Shown: positions 25,063 through 34,494, numbered from the stretch's first letter. The stretch: DNA of 64,000 nucleotides from an uncultured Aquimarina sp. (GCA_947498815.1 CANMLU010000020.1:1-64000), one strand, 5' to 3'. A program made the numbers and translations. The notes: generated from the letters alone by a model not told the origin.

Positions 25063-25449
25063 TTACACAATAGGAATAGGTTTTTTATTATTATCGATAG
25101 CCACAAATTTAAAATGGCCCGATACGGCAAGCTCTCGATTGTAATTGTACATCTCTTCTTTATAAATATCAACTTTTACCAAACAACTAGTCCTACCAAC
25201 CTTGACCACTTTTGCCACAAGTTCGATTATAGTACCTTCTGGTATAGGTTTCTCAAAATCAATTTTGTCTGTAGAGATGGTAACCACTTTTTTTCTGCTA
25301 AAACGAGTTGCGCAAATAAAAGATACTTCATCCATGTATTGTAGTGCTGTCCCGCCAAATAAAGTCTCATAATGATTTGTGGTATTGGGAAACACAGCTT
25401 TAAAAATTCTGGTTTCAGATTTTTTAATCAATTCATCTATAGTATTCAT
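25063..25449 (-). CDS. Acyl-CoA thioesterase, hot-dog fold
   Basis: The 128-residue protein fits YciA/Acot-type thioesterases: 'NTTNHYETLFGGTALQYMDE' (start of the hot-dog helix), 'FSRKKVVTISTDKIDF' and 'VAKVVKVGRTSCLVKVDIY'. It should hydrolyse acyl-CoA; chain-length preference cannot be read from sequence. It is convergent with nhaC (12-base gap) and divergent from the nitroreductase gene. Confidence 0.88.
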   Translation of the reverse strand: MNTIDELIKKSETRIFKAVFPNTTNHYETLFGGTALQYMDEVSFICATRFSRKKVVTISTDKIDFEKPIPEGTIIELVAKVVKVGRTSCLVKVDIYKEEMYNYNRELAVSGHFKFVAIDNNKKPIPIV

Positions 25450-25508
25450 ACAATCGCGATATAGTTTTTTCTTATCATTTATACTATCAAAGGTAAATCA
25501 TATCACAG

Positions 25509-25516
25509 TATCTTTG
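25509..25516 (+). promoter_or_regulatory. -7 box TATCTTTG for the nitroreductase gene
   Basis: An exact TAnnTTTG, 23 bases before the ATG at 25539. No clean TTG is seen at the expected distance. Confidence 0.45.
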
Positions 25517-25538
25517 TAGTATATTAAAAAAAAATCGA

Positions 25539-26168
25539 ATGAATATTATAGATAGTTTGCGATGGCGTTATGCCACCAAAAAATTTGACAATACAAAAAT
25601 ACTTCCTCAACAAAAAATAGATACACTTACTGAAGCGTTTAACCTTACGGCCACTTCTTATGGATTACAACCTCTTAAATTGGCTATTATAAAAGATAAG
25701 AAACTTCAAAGAGAACTAACTACACACTCCTGGAATCAAGAACAAGTAGCAGATGCATCTCATGTATTAGTATTTTGTATTGAGAATATGGTTGGCGAAG
25801 CTTATATAAAAAAGCATTTTGACAATATTAAAGCGATCAGAAATACTCCAGATGAGATATTAGATCCATTTAAAGAACAACTTGTAGATTCTTTCAAAAA
25901 CAAGCCTACAGAAGATATTTCAAATTGGGCGTCAAAACAAGCATACTTGGCCATGGGAAACTTGCTTACCGTTTGTGCTATAGAAGAAATAGATGCTTGC
26001 CCTATGGAAGGTTTTATTCCAGAAAAGTATGATGAGTTACTTCATCTCAATGATCTAGGGCTTACATCAGTATTGGTGCTACCGATAGGGTATCGTGCAA
26101 AAGATGATATGTTTTCTGAATTCAAAAAAGTAAGAAGATCTATTGAGGATACTGTAATTACCATCTAA
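25539..26168 (+). CDS. NAD(P)H-dependent nitroreductase family oxidoreductase
   Basis: The 209-residue flavoprotein has the NfsB-like pattern: 'RWRYATKKFDNTKILP' at the start (FMN phosphate contacts), 'NLTATSYGLQPLKLAI', 'WASKQAYLAMGNLLTVCA' and 'CPMEGFIPEKYDELL' with 'VLVLPIGYRAKDD' near the end. It should bind FMN and reduce quinones or nitro compounds. The physiological substrate is unknown. Confidence 0.88.
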   Translation: MNIIDSLRWRYATKKFDNTKILPQQKIDTLTEAFNLTATSYGLQPLKLAIIKDKKLQRELTTHSWNQEQVADASHVLVFCIENMVGEAYIKKHFDNIKAIRNTPDEILDPFKEQLVDSFKNKPTEDISNWASKQAYLAMGNLLTVCAIEEIDACPMEGFIPEKYDELLHLNDLGLTSVLVLPIGYRAKDDMFSEFKKVRRSIEDTVITI

Positions 26169-26250
26169 AGTTTGACTTCAAAAAAGTTTAAATGCAATTC
26201 AAGATCGTATTTAATCAAAAAAATGTAAAATCACAACTCCAAAATCAAAA

Positions 26251-26278
26251 CTCTTTTCGGTACTTTTGCCGGAAAGAG
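26251..26278. promoter_or_regulatory. Candidate operator overlapping the DegT promoter
   Basis: CTCTTTTCGG and CCGGAAAGAG form a 10-bp inverted repeat (one mismatch) that exactly encloses TACTTTTG (26261-26268), a TAnnTTTG -7 box. A protein bound here would block the promoter, so it is a repressor operator candidate. The TTG inside the box is not the start codon. Confidence 0.45.
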
Positions 26279-26301
26279 TTTTTAATTTTAATTGTATTAC
26301 T

Positions 26302-27492
26302 ATGCCTGGATTTGAGTTATTTGGTGCCGAAGAACAAAAAGAAGTTCAAGATGTTTTGGACAATGGAGTATTAATGAGATATGGCTTTGATCCTATGAGA
26401 AATGGCCATTACAAAGCATTAGAATTAGAAAAAGACTTGGCAAAAAGAATGCAAACCAAATATGCCCAAGTCGTCTCTAGTGGTACAGCAGCATTAACTG
26501 TTGCATTAGCTTGTGCAGAAATAGGATCTGGTGATGAAGTAATTATGCCAACATTTACCTTTGTTGCGAGTTTTGAGGCTATATTATCTGTTGGTGCTAC
26601 TCCAGTATTATGCGATATCGATGATACCCTAACCCTGGACCCTAAAGCTGTTGAAGCCTGTATTACTACAAAAACTAAGGCTGTAATGCCTGTTCACATG
26701 TGTGGATCCATGGCAGATCTAAAAGCTTTAAAAAATATATGCAACAAACATCATCTTATTTTATTAGAGGATGCTTGCCAAGCTATTGGAGGAAGCTATG
26801 ATGGTAAACCTCTTGGTAGTTATGGTGATTTAGGCTGTTTTTCTTTCGATTATGTAAAAATGGTGACATGCGGTGAAGGTGGTGGATTGATTACTAACTC
26901 TGAAAAATATGCCGATCGAGCTCATAAATACCAAGATCATGGGCATGACCATGTTGGTAATGATCGTGGAGCAGAAACACATCCATTTCTGGGATATAAT
27001 TATCGCTTATCCGAATTAAATGCTGCAGTAGGTATTGCCCAATTAAGAAAGTTGGATCATATCCTAGAAGTACAGGAAAAAAACTACACGATTTTACGTG
27101 ATGCCTTGTCCTCTATTCCTGAAGTTACTTTTAGAAGAGTTCCTGAAACCGGTGTTGAAAGCTATGCCTTTCTAAATATATTTTTACCTAATGAAGATAT
27201 AGCCCGAAAAGCTCACAAAGCATTAGGTAGTCATGGTGTAGATGCCTGTTTTTATTGGTTTGATAATAATTGGCATTATTACAAAAAATGGGAACATCTT
27301 TTAGATCAAAAATCACTAGGTAACCTTTCTAAAGAAATACAATCTGGTTTGAAAAAAAGCAATACGTCATTTCCAGCCAGTGATGCTTGGATGGGAAGAA
27401 CCGTATCATGCCTTATCAAATTAAGTTGGACGGAGCAAGACGTAAAGGAAAGAGCTTCAAAAATGACAGAAGCAATCAAAAGTGTACTTTAA
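26302..27492 (+). CDS. DegT/DnrJ/EryC1/StrS family aminotransferase
   Basis: From the ATG at 26302 the protein has 396 residues. It shows the fold type I PLP pattern: 'SSGTAALTVALACAEIGSGD', 'LLEDACQAIGGSYDG' (Asp that contacts the pyridine ring) and 'CFSFDYVKMVTCGEGG', in which the Lys of VK is the likely PLP Lys. Relatives aminate keto sugars for lipopolysaccharide or antibiotic synthesis, or have lost that role. No sugar gene is nearby, so the substrate is open. The upstream TTG at 26266 lies inside the -7 box and is rejected as a start. Confidence 0.87.
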   Translation: MPGFELFGAEEQKEVQDVLDNGVLMRYGFDPMRNGHYKALELEKDLAKRMQTKYAQVVSSGTAALTVALACAEIGSGDEVIMPTFTFVASFEAILSVGATPVLCDIDDTLTLDPKAVEACITTKTKAVMPVHMCGSMADLKALKNICNKHHLILLEDACQAIGGSYDGKPLGSYGDLGCFSFDYVKMVTCGEGGGLITNSEKYADRAHKYQDHGHDHVGNDRGAETHPFLGYNYRLSELNAAVGIAQLRKLDHILEVQEKNYTILRDALSSIPEVTFRRVPETGVESYAFLNIFLPNEDIARKAHKALGSHGVDACFYWFDNNWHYYKKWEHLLDQKSLGNLSKEIQSGLKKSNTSFPASDAWMGRTVSCLIKLSWTEQDVKERASKMTEAIKSVL

Positions 27493-27510
27493 ACTGGATT
27501 TGAGAGTCTG

Positions 27511-28662
27511 TTAATACTTAACGTATTCTACAATCTCTAGCCCATATCCGATCATCCCAACACGTTTTCGTTGTACTGTATTAGATACTAGTCTTAGTTT
27601 ATGAATATTAATATCGTGTAATATCTGGGCTCCAATACCAAAATCTTTGGTATCCATGACTATTTTTGGTGCTTTGACGACCTCTTTTCCATTTTGGATT
27701 TCTTTTAAGGCATGTAGTCTCCCCAAAAGGTTAAGGGATTGGCTTTCTTGATTGATAAAAATTATCGCGCCTTTACCTTCGGTATTTATACGCTGAAACA
27801 TTGCATCCAAGCGCTTATCTGCATTATTAGTTAAAGTCCCAAGAATGTCATTATTAAACAAGGTTGAGTTTACTCTCGTAAGTACGGGTTCATTTTCTTT
27901 CCATGTACCCAATGTCAGTGCTATATGTATTTGATTATTGGTGGTTTGCTTATAGGCTCTTAATCTATATTTACCAAAACGAGTAACAATATCAAAATCC
28001 TCTTGTTTTTCTATCAGAGAATCGTGTTGCATTCTGTAAGCCACAAGATCCTCGATAGAAACCAACTTAAGATCGAACTTCTTGGCAACTTCTACCAATT
28101 GGGGTAAACGAGCCATGGTTCCATCTTCATTCATGATTTCAACAATAACACCAGCTGGTTTAAGGCCCGCTAATCTCGCAAAATCAATAGCGGCCTCGGT
28201 ATGTCCTGTTCTTCTCAAGACTCCACCTTCTTTCGCTTTTAGCGGAAAAATATGTCCAGGACGCGCTAACTCATGTGATTTGGTATCTGGATTTGTTAAT
28301 GATATAACCGTTTTGGCTCTATCACTTGCAGATATGCCAGTAGTAACTCCTTTTCCTTTCAAATCTACTGAAACTGTAAAAGCCGTTTCCATAGGGTCGG
28401 TATTGTTACCAACCATCATATTTAATTTTAAATCGTCACAGCGATTTTCTGTTAAAGGAGCACAAATAAGACCTCTACCATGAGTGGCCATAAAATTAAT
28501 CATCTCTGGAGTAGCCTTTTCTGCCGCTGCCAGAAAGTCTCCTTCATTTTCTCGATCTTCATCATCGACTACTATGATTACTTTCCCTTGCCGAATATCA
28601 TCTATCGCTTCTTGGATAGTATTGAGTTTAAACTCTTTTTTTGTTTCGGTAATTTGCGACAT
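27511..28662 (-). CDS. ribB: 3,4-dihydroxy-2-butanone-4-phosphate synthase with a degenerate GTP cyclohydrolase II domain
   Basis: Residues 1-210 are RibB, with the acidic metal-binding loop 'DDEDRENEGD' (33-42), 'TAFTVSVD', 'RPGHIFPL' and 'RRTGHTEA'. It makes the four-carbon unit of riboflavin from ribulose 5-phosphate. Residues 220-383 follow the GTP cyclohydrolase II fold and end 'RVGMIGYGLEIVEYV', but the zinc ligands are missing: the usual 'HSECLTGD' and 'RCDCG' are replaced by 'VNSTLFNND' and 'NNADKRLD'. The second activity is therefore probably absent and must come from a separate ribA. A -7 box TATCTTTG lies at 28688-28695. Confidence 0.9.
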   Translation of the reverse strand: MSQITETKKEFKLNTIQEAIDDIRQGKVIIVVDDEDRENEGDFLAAAEKATPEMINFMATHGRGLICAPLTENRCDDLKLNMMVGNNTDPMETAFTVSVDLKGKGVTTGISASDRAKTVISLTNPDTKSHELARPGHIFPLKAKEGGVLRRTGHTEAAIDFARLAGLKPAGVIVEIMNEDGTMARLPQLVEVAKKFDLKLVSIEDLVAYRMQHDSLIEKQEDFDIVTRFGKYRLRAYKQTTNNQIHIALTLGTWKENEPVLTRVNSTLFNNDILGTLTNNADKRLDAMFQRINTEGKGAIIFINQESQSLNLLGRLHALKEIQNGKEVVKAPKIVMDTKDFGIGAQILHDINIHKLRLVSNTVQRKRVGMIGYGLEIVEYVKY

Positions 28663-28687
28663 ACTAATACTCTTAAATAGTTCTTTG

Positions 28688-28695
28688 CAAAGATA
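28688..28695 (-). promoter_or_regulatory. -7 box TATCTTTG for ribB
   Basis: An exact TAnnTTTG on the minus strand, 25 bases before the ribB ATG at 28662. ribB can thus be transcribed separately from the lptG-type gene upstream. Confidence 0.45.
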
Positions 28696-28708
28696 TTTAA
28701 AAAGAAAT

Positions 28709-30151
28709 CTATTTTTTGGATTTAGACCATCGTTTTACAAAGAAATCTCTTATTGGCTGTATGAAAGTGTCAAGATTAAAGATGCCTTGATCTCTTGTCG
28801 CTCTATAGGTTAAAAATATACTTAATGGAAAAATGATAAAAGTTGCCAACCAAGAACCAACAAACGGAGGAACACCTCCTTCTTCTGCACCATTCTTTGC
28901 AAAAATCCCAATAAAATGGTACGTTAAGAATAGCACCACTCCCATTACAATAGGTAATCCCAGACCCCCTTTACGAATAATAGCTCCAAGTGGCGCTCCA
29001 ACAAAAAAGAGTAATATACACGACACTCCTAAAGCAAATTTATCATGCAAAGACATTTCGTATTTATTCAAAAATCGTTTTTTATTGGTGAGGTTTCTTT
29101 GTGTCATTTGGATTTTTCTAACGATACCATCTGCATTAGAAATCGCCAGCTTATAAATCTGCATTTTTTCGTTAGTCCCAAAATAATCATGGATATGTAA
29201 CGTATCAATAGAACTTTTTTGAACAGTATCTAGTTTTATATTTTTATTAAGTTCATTAACTCCATTTCTTCTATTTAGTTCTTCTTCAAGAGAATTAACC
29301 TCTCCATTTATTTGGATAGACAATGTGTCTATTTCATCATTTAGTTCATTAACATTAAGCATATTAAACCCTTTGCTGTATTGCTGAGCATCCATATCAA
29401 CATTACCCAGAGAGGATAAATCTATATTTAAAATATACTTCTTAAAATTAGTTTTGGTAAAAGGCAAGCTATTCCTTTTTTTAGGTGAATTTGGCTGAAT
29501 TTCATCATAATAATTACCATCATTAAGAATCAAAGTAATTAAATCGGAGTTCACACTTCCTTTCAACTCACCGTCAATAGCTTTTATCACTGTAAAATTA
29601 CCTGGTCTCACAGCCTTTTTATGAATAATAATATCCTTGAGAAATTCATCATTTTTACCGAACTTTTCGGCTACTTTAATATTTATATCACCCAAATCGT
29701 TAAATTGATTTGGGCTTATCACCATAGCCGGCTTGACTTTAACTATATTCTTACGAAGATTAATAAATCTTTTTTCTGATGAAGGTATTACAGTATTAGA
29801 AAACAAAAATGCCCCAATACCCACAAAAAATATGAAAACTGATAAGGTTCTCATTGCTCTTTGTAGTGATATTCCGGAAGATTTCATGGCAGCGAACTCA
29901 TAGTTCTCTGCAAAATTACCAAATATCATAATTGCCGTTAACAATATGGTGAGCGGCAATACCATAGGTATTAATCTAGGAGTAGCAAAAGTCAAAAACT
30001 TAACAATGACCGAAAAATCAAGATCTTTTCCCGCCAACTCCGAAATAAACAACCATATAGTTTGAAGCAAAAGAATAAACATTATGATTATAAAGAGCGG
30101 GAAAAATGTCTTTAAAAAAGTAGTTAAAATATATCGATCAAGAATTTTCAC
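28709..30151 (-). CDS. LptF/LptG family lipopolysaccharide export permease (YjgP/YjgQ)
   Basis: The 480-residue protein has the family layout: membrane helices near 10-32, 55-80 and 100-118, a large periplasmic jellyroll-like domain (about 125-375), and three more helices at 380-455. It opens MKILDRYILTTFLKTFFPL, the typical YjgP/YjgQ start. It moves lipopolysaccharide from the inner membrane to the Lpt bridge with LptB as ATPase. Whether it is LptF or LptG cannot be decided here. It lies downstream of ftsK and lolA and upstream of ribB, a common flavobacterial order. Confidence 0.9.
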   Translation of the reverse strand: MKILDRYILTTFLKTFFPLFIIIMFILLLQTIWLFISELAGKDLDFSVIVKFLTFATPRLIPMVLPLTILLTAIMIFGNFAENYEFAAMKSSGISLQRAMRTLSVFIFFVGIGAFLFSNTVIPSSEKRFINLRKNIVKVKPAMVISPNQFNDLGDINIKVAEKFGKNDEFLKDIIIHKKAVRPGNFTVIKAIDGELKGSVNSDLITLILNDGNYYDEIQPNSPKKRNSLPFTKTNFKKYILNIDLSSLGNVDMDAQQYSKGFNMLNVNELNDEIDTLSIQINGEVNSLEEELNRRNGVNELNKNIKLDTVQKSSIDTLHIHDYFGTNEKMQIYKLAISNADGIVRKIQMTQRNLTNKKRFLNKYEMSLHDKFALGVSCILLFFVGAPLGAIIRKGGLGLPIVMGVVLFLTYHFIGIFAKNGAEEGGVPPFVGSWLATFIIFPLSIFLTYRATRDQGIFNLDTFIQPIRDFFVKRWSKSKK

Positions 30152-30258
30152 GTGTTTAATATTTCCTTAGTATATCGGTCATTAAAAAAAGACTAAAGAA
30201 CGTATGCAATTGTTGCAGCCGTTCTTTAAAAGCTCATGCGTTTTATGAAAAATTCTTG

Positions 30259-30894
30259 TTAATCTAAACGATTGATATAGTAGTTTTCATATTTTGATTC
30301 ATCAAATACAAATAATGTTTTTGAAAGCGGTTGATTCGTTTTAAAACTATTAACCGTAAAGGTTACATTTGTTCCATTATTTTGCTTCTGAATCATTTTA
30401 TAAATATGCTTAGTTTGTTTGTCTATACCCAGCAATATTTCTTGTAAATCACTTTTTGAATCCATAGGAGTCAATTTCACATATTGAATTTTTCTACCTT
30501 TTACATCCTGTTCAATATCCATTTTATAGGAATACCCTTCTTCATAAAAAGTCAACATTTTGGATGGTGTTATACTACCATCATCTTCTTCATTTTGAGA
30601 AGAAATATTGATTTCTTCATCTTCTGGAATGATAACATGCAAATTTTTTCCATCATACATTCGTTCGGTTCCCATTAAATTAAGAAGATATTTATTCCCT
30701 TGCAGGGTTACATCTCCTCTAGTTTCTTGAGAAACATTTTCTCTAGGATTATTGAGGGTATATTTAAAGCTAATAACAATATTTGTGTAGCTATTTACTT
30801 TTTTAGAAACTTCATCCAAAAGACCTTTAGCATTCTGTGCTTGCAAGGTGGTGATACCAAATACAAAAAATAGAAGTATTATTTTTTTCATCAT
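30259..30894 (-). CDS. lolA: LolA-like outer-membrane lipoprotein carrier protein
   Basis: From the ATG at 30894 (30903 and 30891 are also possible) the protein has about 211 residues and a signal peptide ending near 'TTLQAQ'. The mature part has the LolA open-barrel pattern: 'NIVISFKYTLNNPRENVSQ' then 'GDVTLQGNKYLLNL', 'RMYDGKNLHVIIPEDEE' and 'LLGIDKQTKHIYKMI'. LolA carries lipoproteins across the periplasm. It begins 31 bases after the ftsK stop, suggesting an ftsK-lolA-lptG unit. Confidence 0.87.
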   Translation of the reverse strand: MMKKIILLFFVFGITTLQAQNAKGLLDEVSKKVNSYTNIVISFKYTLNNPRENVSQETRGDVTLQGNKYLLNLMGTERMYDGKNLHVIIPEDEEINISSQNEEDDGSITPSKMLTFYEEGYSYKMDIEQDVKGRKIQYVKLTPMDSKSDLQEILLGIDKQTKHIYKMIQKQNNGTNVTFTVNSFKTNQPLSKTLFVFDESKYENYYINRLD

Positions 30895-30925
30895 ATTATA
30901 CATTTCTTCTTTTTAATACTATTAT

Positions 30926-33433
30926 TTACTCATTATCTAATAACTGCTGTAAGGATACCAGATCTGTCACCAATACCTGCCTAGCTTTACTTCCTTCAAA
31001 AGGGCCAACAATTCCTGCAGCTTCTAATTGATCAATCAATCTACCTGCGCGGTTATACCCTAATTTTAATTTTCTTTGTAATAAAGACGCAGAACCTTGT
31101 TGTGCTGTTACAATAACTTCTGCTGCTTCTTTGAAAAGCTTGTCTCTATCTTTTTTATCTATATCAATACTTGTGCCACTTTCTTCTCCCACATATTCTG
31201 GCAATAAATGCGCATCCGGGTATGCTTTTTGGCTTCCAATATAGTCTGTAATCCTTTCTACTTCTGGAGTATCTACAAAAGCACATTGTATACGTATAAT
31301 GTCATTTCCTTGCGTATACAACATATCACCTCTACCAATTAATTGATCAGCTCCACCCGTGTCCAAAATAGTACGAGAATCTATTTTGGAAGTAACTCTA
31401 AAAGCAATCCTTGCGGGGAAATTTGCTTTGATCATACCGGTAATAACATTTACAGATGGTCTTTGTGTGGCGATAATCAAATGAATACCAATAGCTCTAG
31501 CAAGTTGAGCCAATCTGGCAATAGGAGTTTCAACTTCTTTACCTGCCGTCATAATAAGATCTGCAAACTCATCAACTACCAGTACAATGTATGGTAAAAA
31601 TCTATGACCATTTTCGGGATTTAATTTTCTTGCTTTGAATTTTACATTGTACTCTTTGATATTACGAACCATTGCATTTTTCAATAGATCGTAGCGGTTA
31701 TCCATCTCTATACACAGAGAATTAAGAGTATTGATCACTTTGGTGTTATCTGTTATTATTGCCTCTTCGGTATCTGGTAGTTTTGCCAAATAATGGCGCT
31801 CTATCTTATTAAATAGCGTAAGTTCTACCTTTTTGGGATCCACCAGAACAAATTTTACTTCTGCAGGATGTTTTTTATACAATAATGATGTCAGAATCGC
31901 ATTAAGACCCACAGATTTACCCTGCCCTGTAGCACCTGCCATAAGAAGGTGAGGCATTTTGGCAAGATCTACTACAAAGGTTTCGTTCGATATGGTTTTA
32001 CCGAGTGATAGTGGTAGCTCCATTTCTGCATTCTGAAACTTTTGCGATGCAATTGCTGATCTCATCGATACAATAGTCGCATTTTTATTGGGCACTTCAA
32101 TTCCTATAGTACCTTTTCCAGGTATTGGTGCTATAATCCGTATCCCTAAAGCCGATAATGATAAAGCAATATCATCTTCAAGGTTTTTAATTTTAGAAAT
32201 ACGAATACCAGCTTCCGGTACAATTTCATAAAGCGTAACTGTAGGGCCAACTGTAGCCTTTATTTGGGCTATTTCAATCTTATAGTTCTTAAGGGTCTCT
32301 ACAATACGATTTTTGTTCTCTTCCAGCTCTCCTTGATCAATGGTTATTCCACCAGTCGTCCCGGTATAATCTTTTAAAAGACTAATAGCCGGAAACTTAT
32401 AATTTCCTAATTCTAGTTTTGGATCAAACTCTCCAAAATCTTTAACCAACTTATTACTAAGGTTTTTGACAACTTCTTCTTCAACCGTTGTTTCAACCTC
32501 CATGGCTATATCATCAGGGTTTTCTTCGGACTTAATTATTATTTTTTCAGGAACATCACCGTCTCTGTTTTTCGGATTACCATAAAAATCATTAATTGTT
32601 GGATTTAATTTGATTTCATTTGTGGTTGCATCTTTTTTTACAGACTCTTGCTTAAGGTTTTCTTTTTTAGGTTCTTCCTTTTTACGATATTCTTTAGATT
32701 TCGCAATAATAGCATCAATCTTATCTTTAATACTTGACCCTGTATCCTCGGATGATGAAGTTGAAGAGGTGCTTGTAACCTTTTCGGAACCATTAACTTT
32801 AGGAACTTCATGAAAATCCTGATTAATGGCTTTTTGTGTATTTTTTATTGAAGCTGTTAATTTTTCTGGCGTGTATCGCAATCGAACAACTATATATACA
32901 ATGGCAAAAAACGCCAGTACCAAGACTGTACCAATAAAACCAATATAATCTTGCAAAAAGTCATTTGATTCATAACCTACCACACCGGCCATCAATCCGC
33001 TTTCTTTTTGGACAAAACCCAAAACTACAGATATCCATATCATTACTAGGGTTCCCCAAAACCAAAAGCCCGCCAATTTCTTTTTGCTAAGGTCAAAAAA
33101 CAAATACACTCCGGTTAACGATGTCAATACGGGTAGGATCAAAGCCGAGACACCAAAACCTCTAAAAATAAAGAAATGACTTACGGTCGCACCAAATTTA
33201 CTTAACCAATTTTTTGGAGATGACGCTCTTGTATAAAACTGTGAAATTTCACTTTGATCAATTTTCCAATTATAAAAAAACGAAATAAAAGCAAAAAATA
33301 GTCCTATCCCCAAAAAGAATAAAAAGCTTCCAAACACCACCTTTTGTTGTCTGGATAATGCTAATTTTTCTTTTAGTGAAGTTTTAGGTTTTTTTGTTGT
33401 TTTCCTTTTTGTACTTACCTTTCTCTTAGCCAT
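30926..33433 (-). CDS. ftsK: DNA translocase FtsK/SpoIIIE
   Basis: The 835-residue protein has four N-terminal membrane helices (about 30-180), a charged linker (200-330), a motor domain with Walker A GATGQGKS (residues 500-507) and Walker B 'YIVLVVDEFADLI', and a C-terminal winged-helix gamma domain ('LLQRKLKLGYNRAGRLIDQL'). It pumps chromosome ends across the division septum and supports dimer resolution. A -7 box TATTTTTG lies at 33452-33459, just before the ATG. Confidence 0.95.
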   Translation of the reverse strand: MAKRKVSTKRKTTKKPKTSLKEKLALSRQQKVVFGSFLFFLGIGLFFAFISFFYNWKIDQSEISQFYTRASSPKNWLSKFGATVSHFFIFRGFGVSALILPVLTSLTGVYLFFDLSKKKLAGFWFWGTLVMIWISVVLGFVQKESGLMAGVVGYESNDFLQDYIGFIGTVLVLAFFAIVYIVVRLRYTPEKLTASIKNTQKAINQDFHEVPKVNGSEKVTSTSSTSSSEDTGSSIKDKIDAIIAKSKEYRKKEEPKKENLKQESVKKDATTNEIKLNPTINDFYGNPKNRDGDVPEKIIIKSEENPDDIAMEVETTVEEEVVKNLSNKLVKDFGEFDPKLELGNYKFPAISLLKDYTGTTGGITIDQGELEENKNRIVETLKNYKIEIAQIKATVGPTVTLYEIVPEAGIRISKIKNLEDDIALSLSALGIRIIAPIPGKGTIGIEVPNKNATIVSMRSAIASQKFQNAEMELPLSLGKTISNETFVVDLAKMPHLLMAGATGQGKSVGLNAILTSLLYKKHPAEVKFVLVDPKKVELTLFNKIERHYLAKLPDTEEAIITDNTKVINTLNSLCIEMDNRYDLLKNAMVRNIKEYNVKFKARKLNPENGHRFLPYIVLVVDEFADLIMTAGKEVETPIARLAQLARAIGIHLIIATQRPSVNVITGMIKANFPARIAFRVTSKIDSRTILDTGGADQLIGRGDMLYTQGNDIIRIQCAFVDTPEVERITDYIGSQKAYPDAHLLPEYVGEESGTSIDIDKKDRDKLFKEAAEVIVTAQQGSASLLQRKLKLGYNRAGRLIDQLEAAGIVGPFEGSKARQVLVTDLVSLQQLLDNE

Positions 33434-33451
33434 TTTCTGGTTGTCTTAACG

Positions 33452-33459
33452 CAAAAATA
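33452..33459 (-). promoter_or_regulatory. -7 box TATTTTTG for ftsK
   Basis: An exact TAnnTTTG on the minus strand, 18 bases before the ATG at 33433. The -33 element is not clear. Confidence 0.4.
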
Positions 33460-33500
33460 CGAATATCTATATTGGAACGTAAAAATGCCTAAAAAATTTT

Positions 33501-33869
33501 CTAAACGAAATAGGGAATATAAATTATAAAACCAATTACTACGGCAGTAATTGCAGCAATAAAAACTGCTCCAGCGGCTACGTCCTTAATAAACCCAATT
33601 TTATTATGAAAATCTGGGTGTATAAAATCGGCAATGGCTTCAATAGCAGTATTTACACCCTCTACACTCATAACCAAGCCAATAGCAAAGATTTGTAATA
33701 TCCATTCGGTTGCTGTAATATCAAAATAAAAACCCAGAATGATCATAACCATCATAATACCTGTTTGCACCTGGATGCTAGGTTCTGTTTTTAATAATAA
33801 TAATGCACCTTTAAAGGCATAACCACAACCGCGTAATCTACCTATTATAAACGTAGAGATTTTACTCAT
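33501..33869 (-). CDS. dgkA: Diacylglycerol kinase family protein (DgkA type)
   Basis: The 122-residue membrane protein has three helices and the DgkA signature 'RGCGYAFKGALLLLKTEPSIQVQ' in part, then 'MSVEGVNTAIEAIADFIHP' and 'IGFIKDVAAGAVFIAAI'. In Gram-negative bacteria DgkA recycles diacylglycerol; Gram-positive relatives phosphorylate undecaprenol. The length fits the family. It lies 12 bases after tpx and may be cotranscribed. Confidence 0.92.
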   Translation of the reverse strand: MSKISTFIIGRLRGCGYAFKGALLLLKTEPSIQVQTGIMMVMIILGFYFDITATEWILQIFAIGLVMSVEGVNTAIEAIADFIHPDFHNKIGFIKDVAAGAVFIAAITAVVIGFIIYIPYFV

Positions 33870-33881
33870 TATTTTCTTTTA

Positions 33882-34379
33882 CTATAGCGTATTCAGTGCA
33901 GCTGTATAGTCTGGTTCTTGTACAATTTCCGGCACTTGTTCGGCATACGACACTGTACCATTTTCATCGAGAACAATAACCGCTCTGGAGTGCAATCCTT
34001 GCAAAGGTCCATCTACAATTTCTAAACCGTAGGTTTTACCAAAATCTCCTGTTTTAAAATCAGAATGATTAATTACATTTTCTAAACCTTCGGCTCCACA
34101 AAATCGAGCTTGCGCAAAGGGTAAATCTCTTGAAATACAAAGCACTTTTGTATTTGAAAGGTTACCGGCCTGTTTATTAAACTCTCGTACTGATGCGGCA
34201 CAGATTCCGGTATCTATAGAGGGAAAGATGTTTAAAACCAATCTAGTTCCTTTATAATCTGATAATTTTGACGTAGACAAGTCGGTATTTACCAATTCAA
34301 AATCGGGTGCTTTCTGGCCAATTTTTGGCAAAACGCCTATTGTATTTATAGTATTTCCTTTTAATGTTATCGAAGCCAT
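33882..34379 (-). CDS. tpx: Thiol peroxidase (Tpx)
   Basis: The 165-residue protein matches atypical 2-Cys Tpx: peroxidatic Cys60 in 'IDTGICAASVREFN' and resolving Cys94 in 'FAQARFCGAEG', the same spacing as in E. coli (61/95). It reduces hydrogen and lipid peroxides using thioredoxin. The nearby peroxiredoxin-thioredoxin unit makes this a small peroxide-defence neighbourhood. Confidence 0.95.
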   Translation of the reverse strand: MASITLKGNTINTIGVLPKIGQKAPDFELVNTDLSTSKLSDYKGTRLVLNIFPSIDTGICAASVREFNKQAGNLSNTKVLCISRDLPFAQARFCGAEGLENVINHSDFKTGDFGKTYGLEIVDGPLQGLHSRAVIVLDENGTVSYAEQVPEIVQEPDYTAALNTL

Positions 34380-34449
34380 AATAAATGATTGTTGTTTTAA
34401 GTGCTATAAAATTAGTAAGATTATGTGGTAATTTTGGTAAAGTTTTTAG

Positions 34450-34490
34450 AAAATAAAAAAACCTTCTGAAATAGAAGGTTTTTTATTTTC
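34450..34490. terminator. Intrinsic terminator between tpx and the DUF6952 operon
   Basis: AAAAAACCTTCT and AGAAGGTTTTTT form a perfect 12-bp stem with a 5-base loop and flanking A and T tracts. It ends the peroxiredoxin-thioredoxin-DUF6952 transcript on the minus strand and could work in both directions. Confidence 0.85.
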
Positions 34491-34494
34491 TTTT

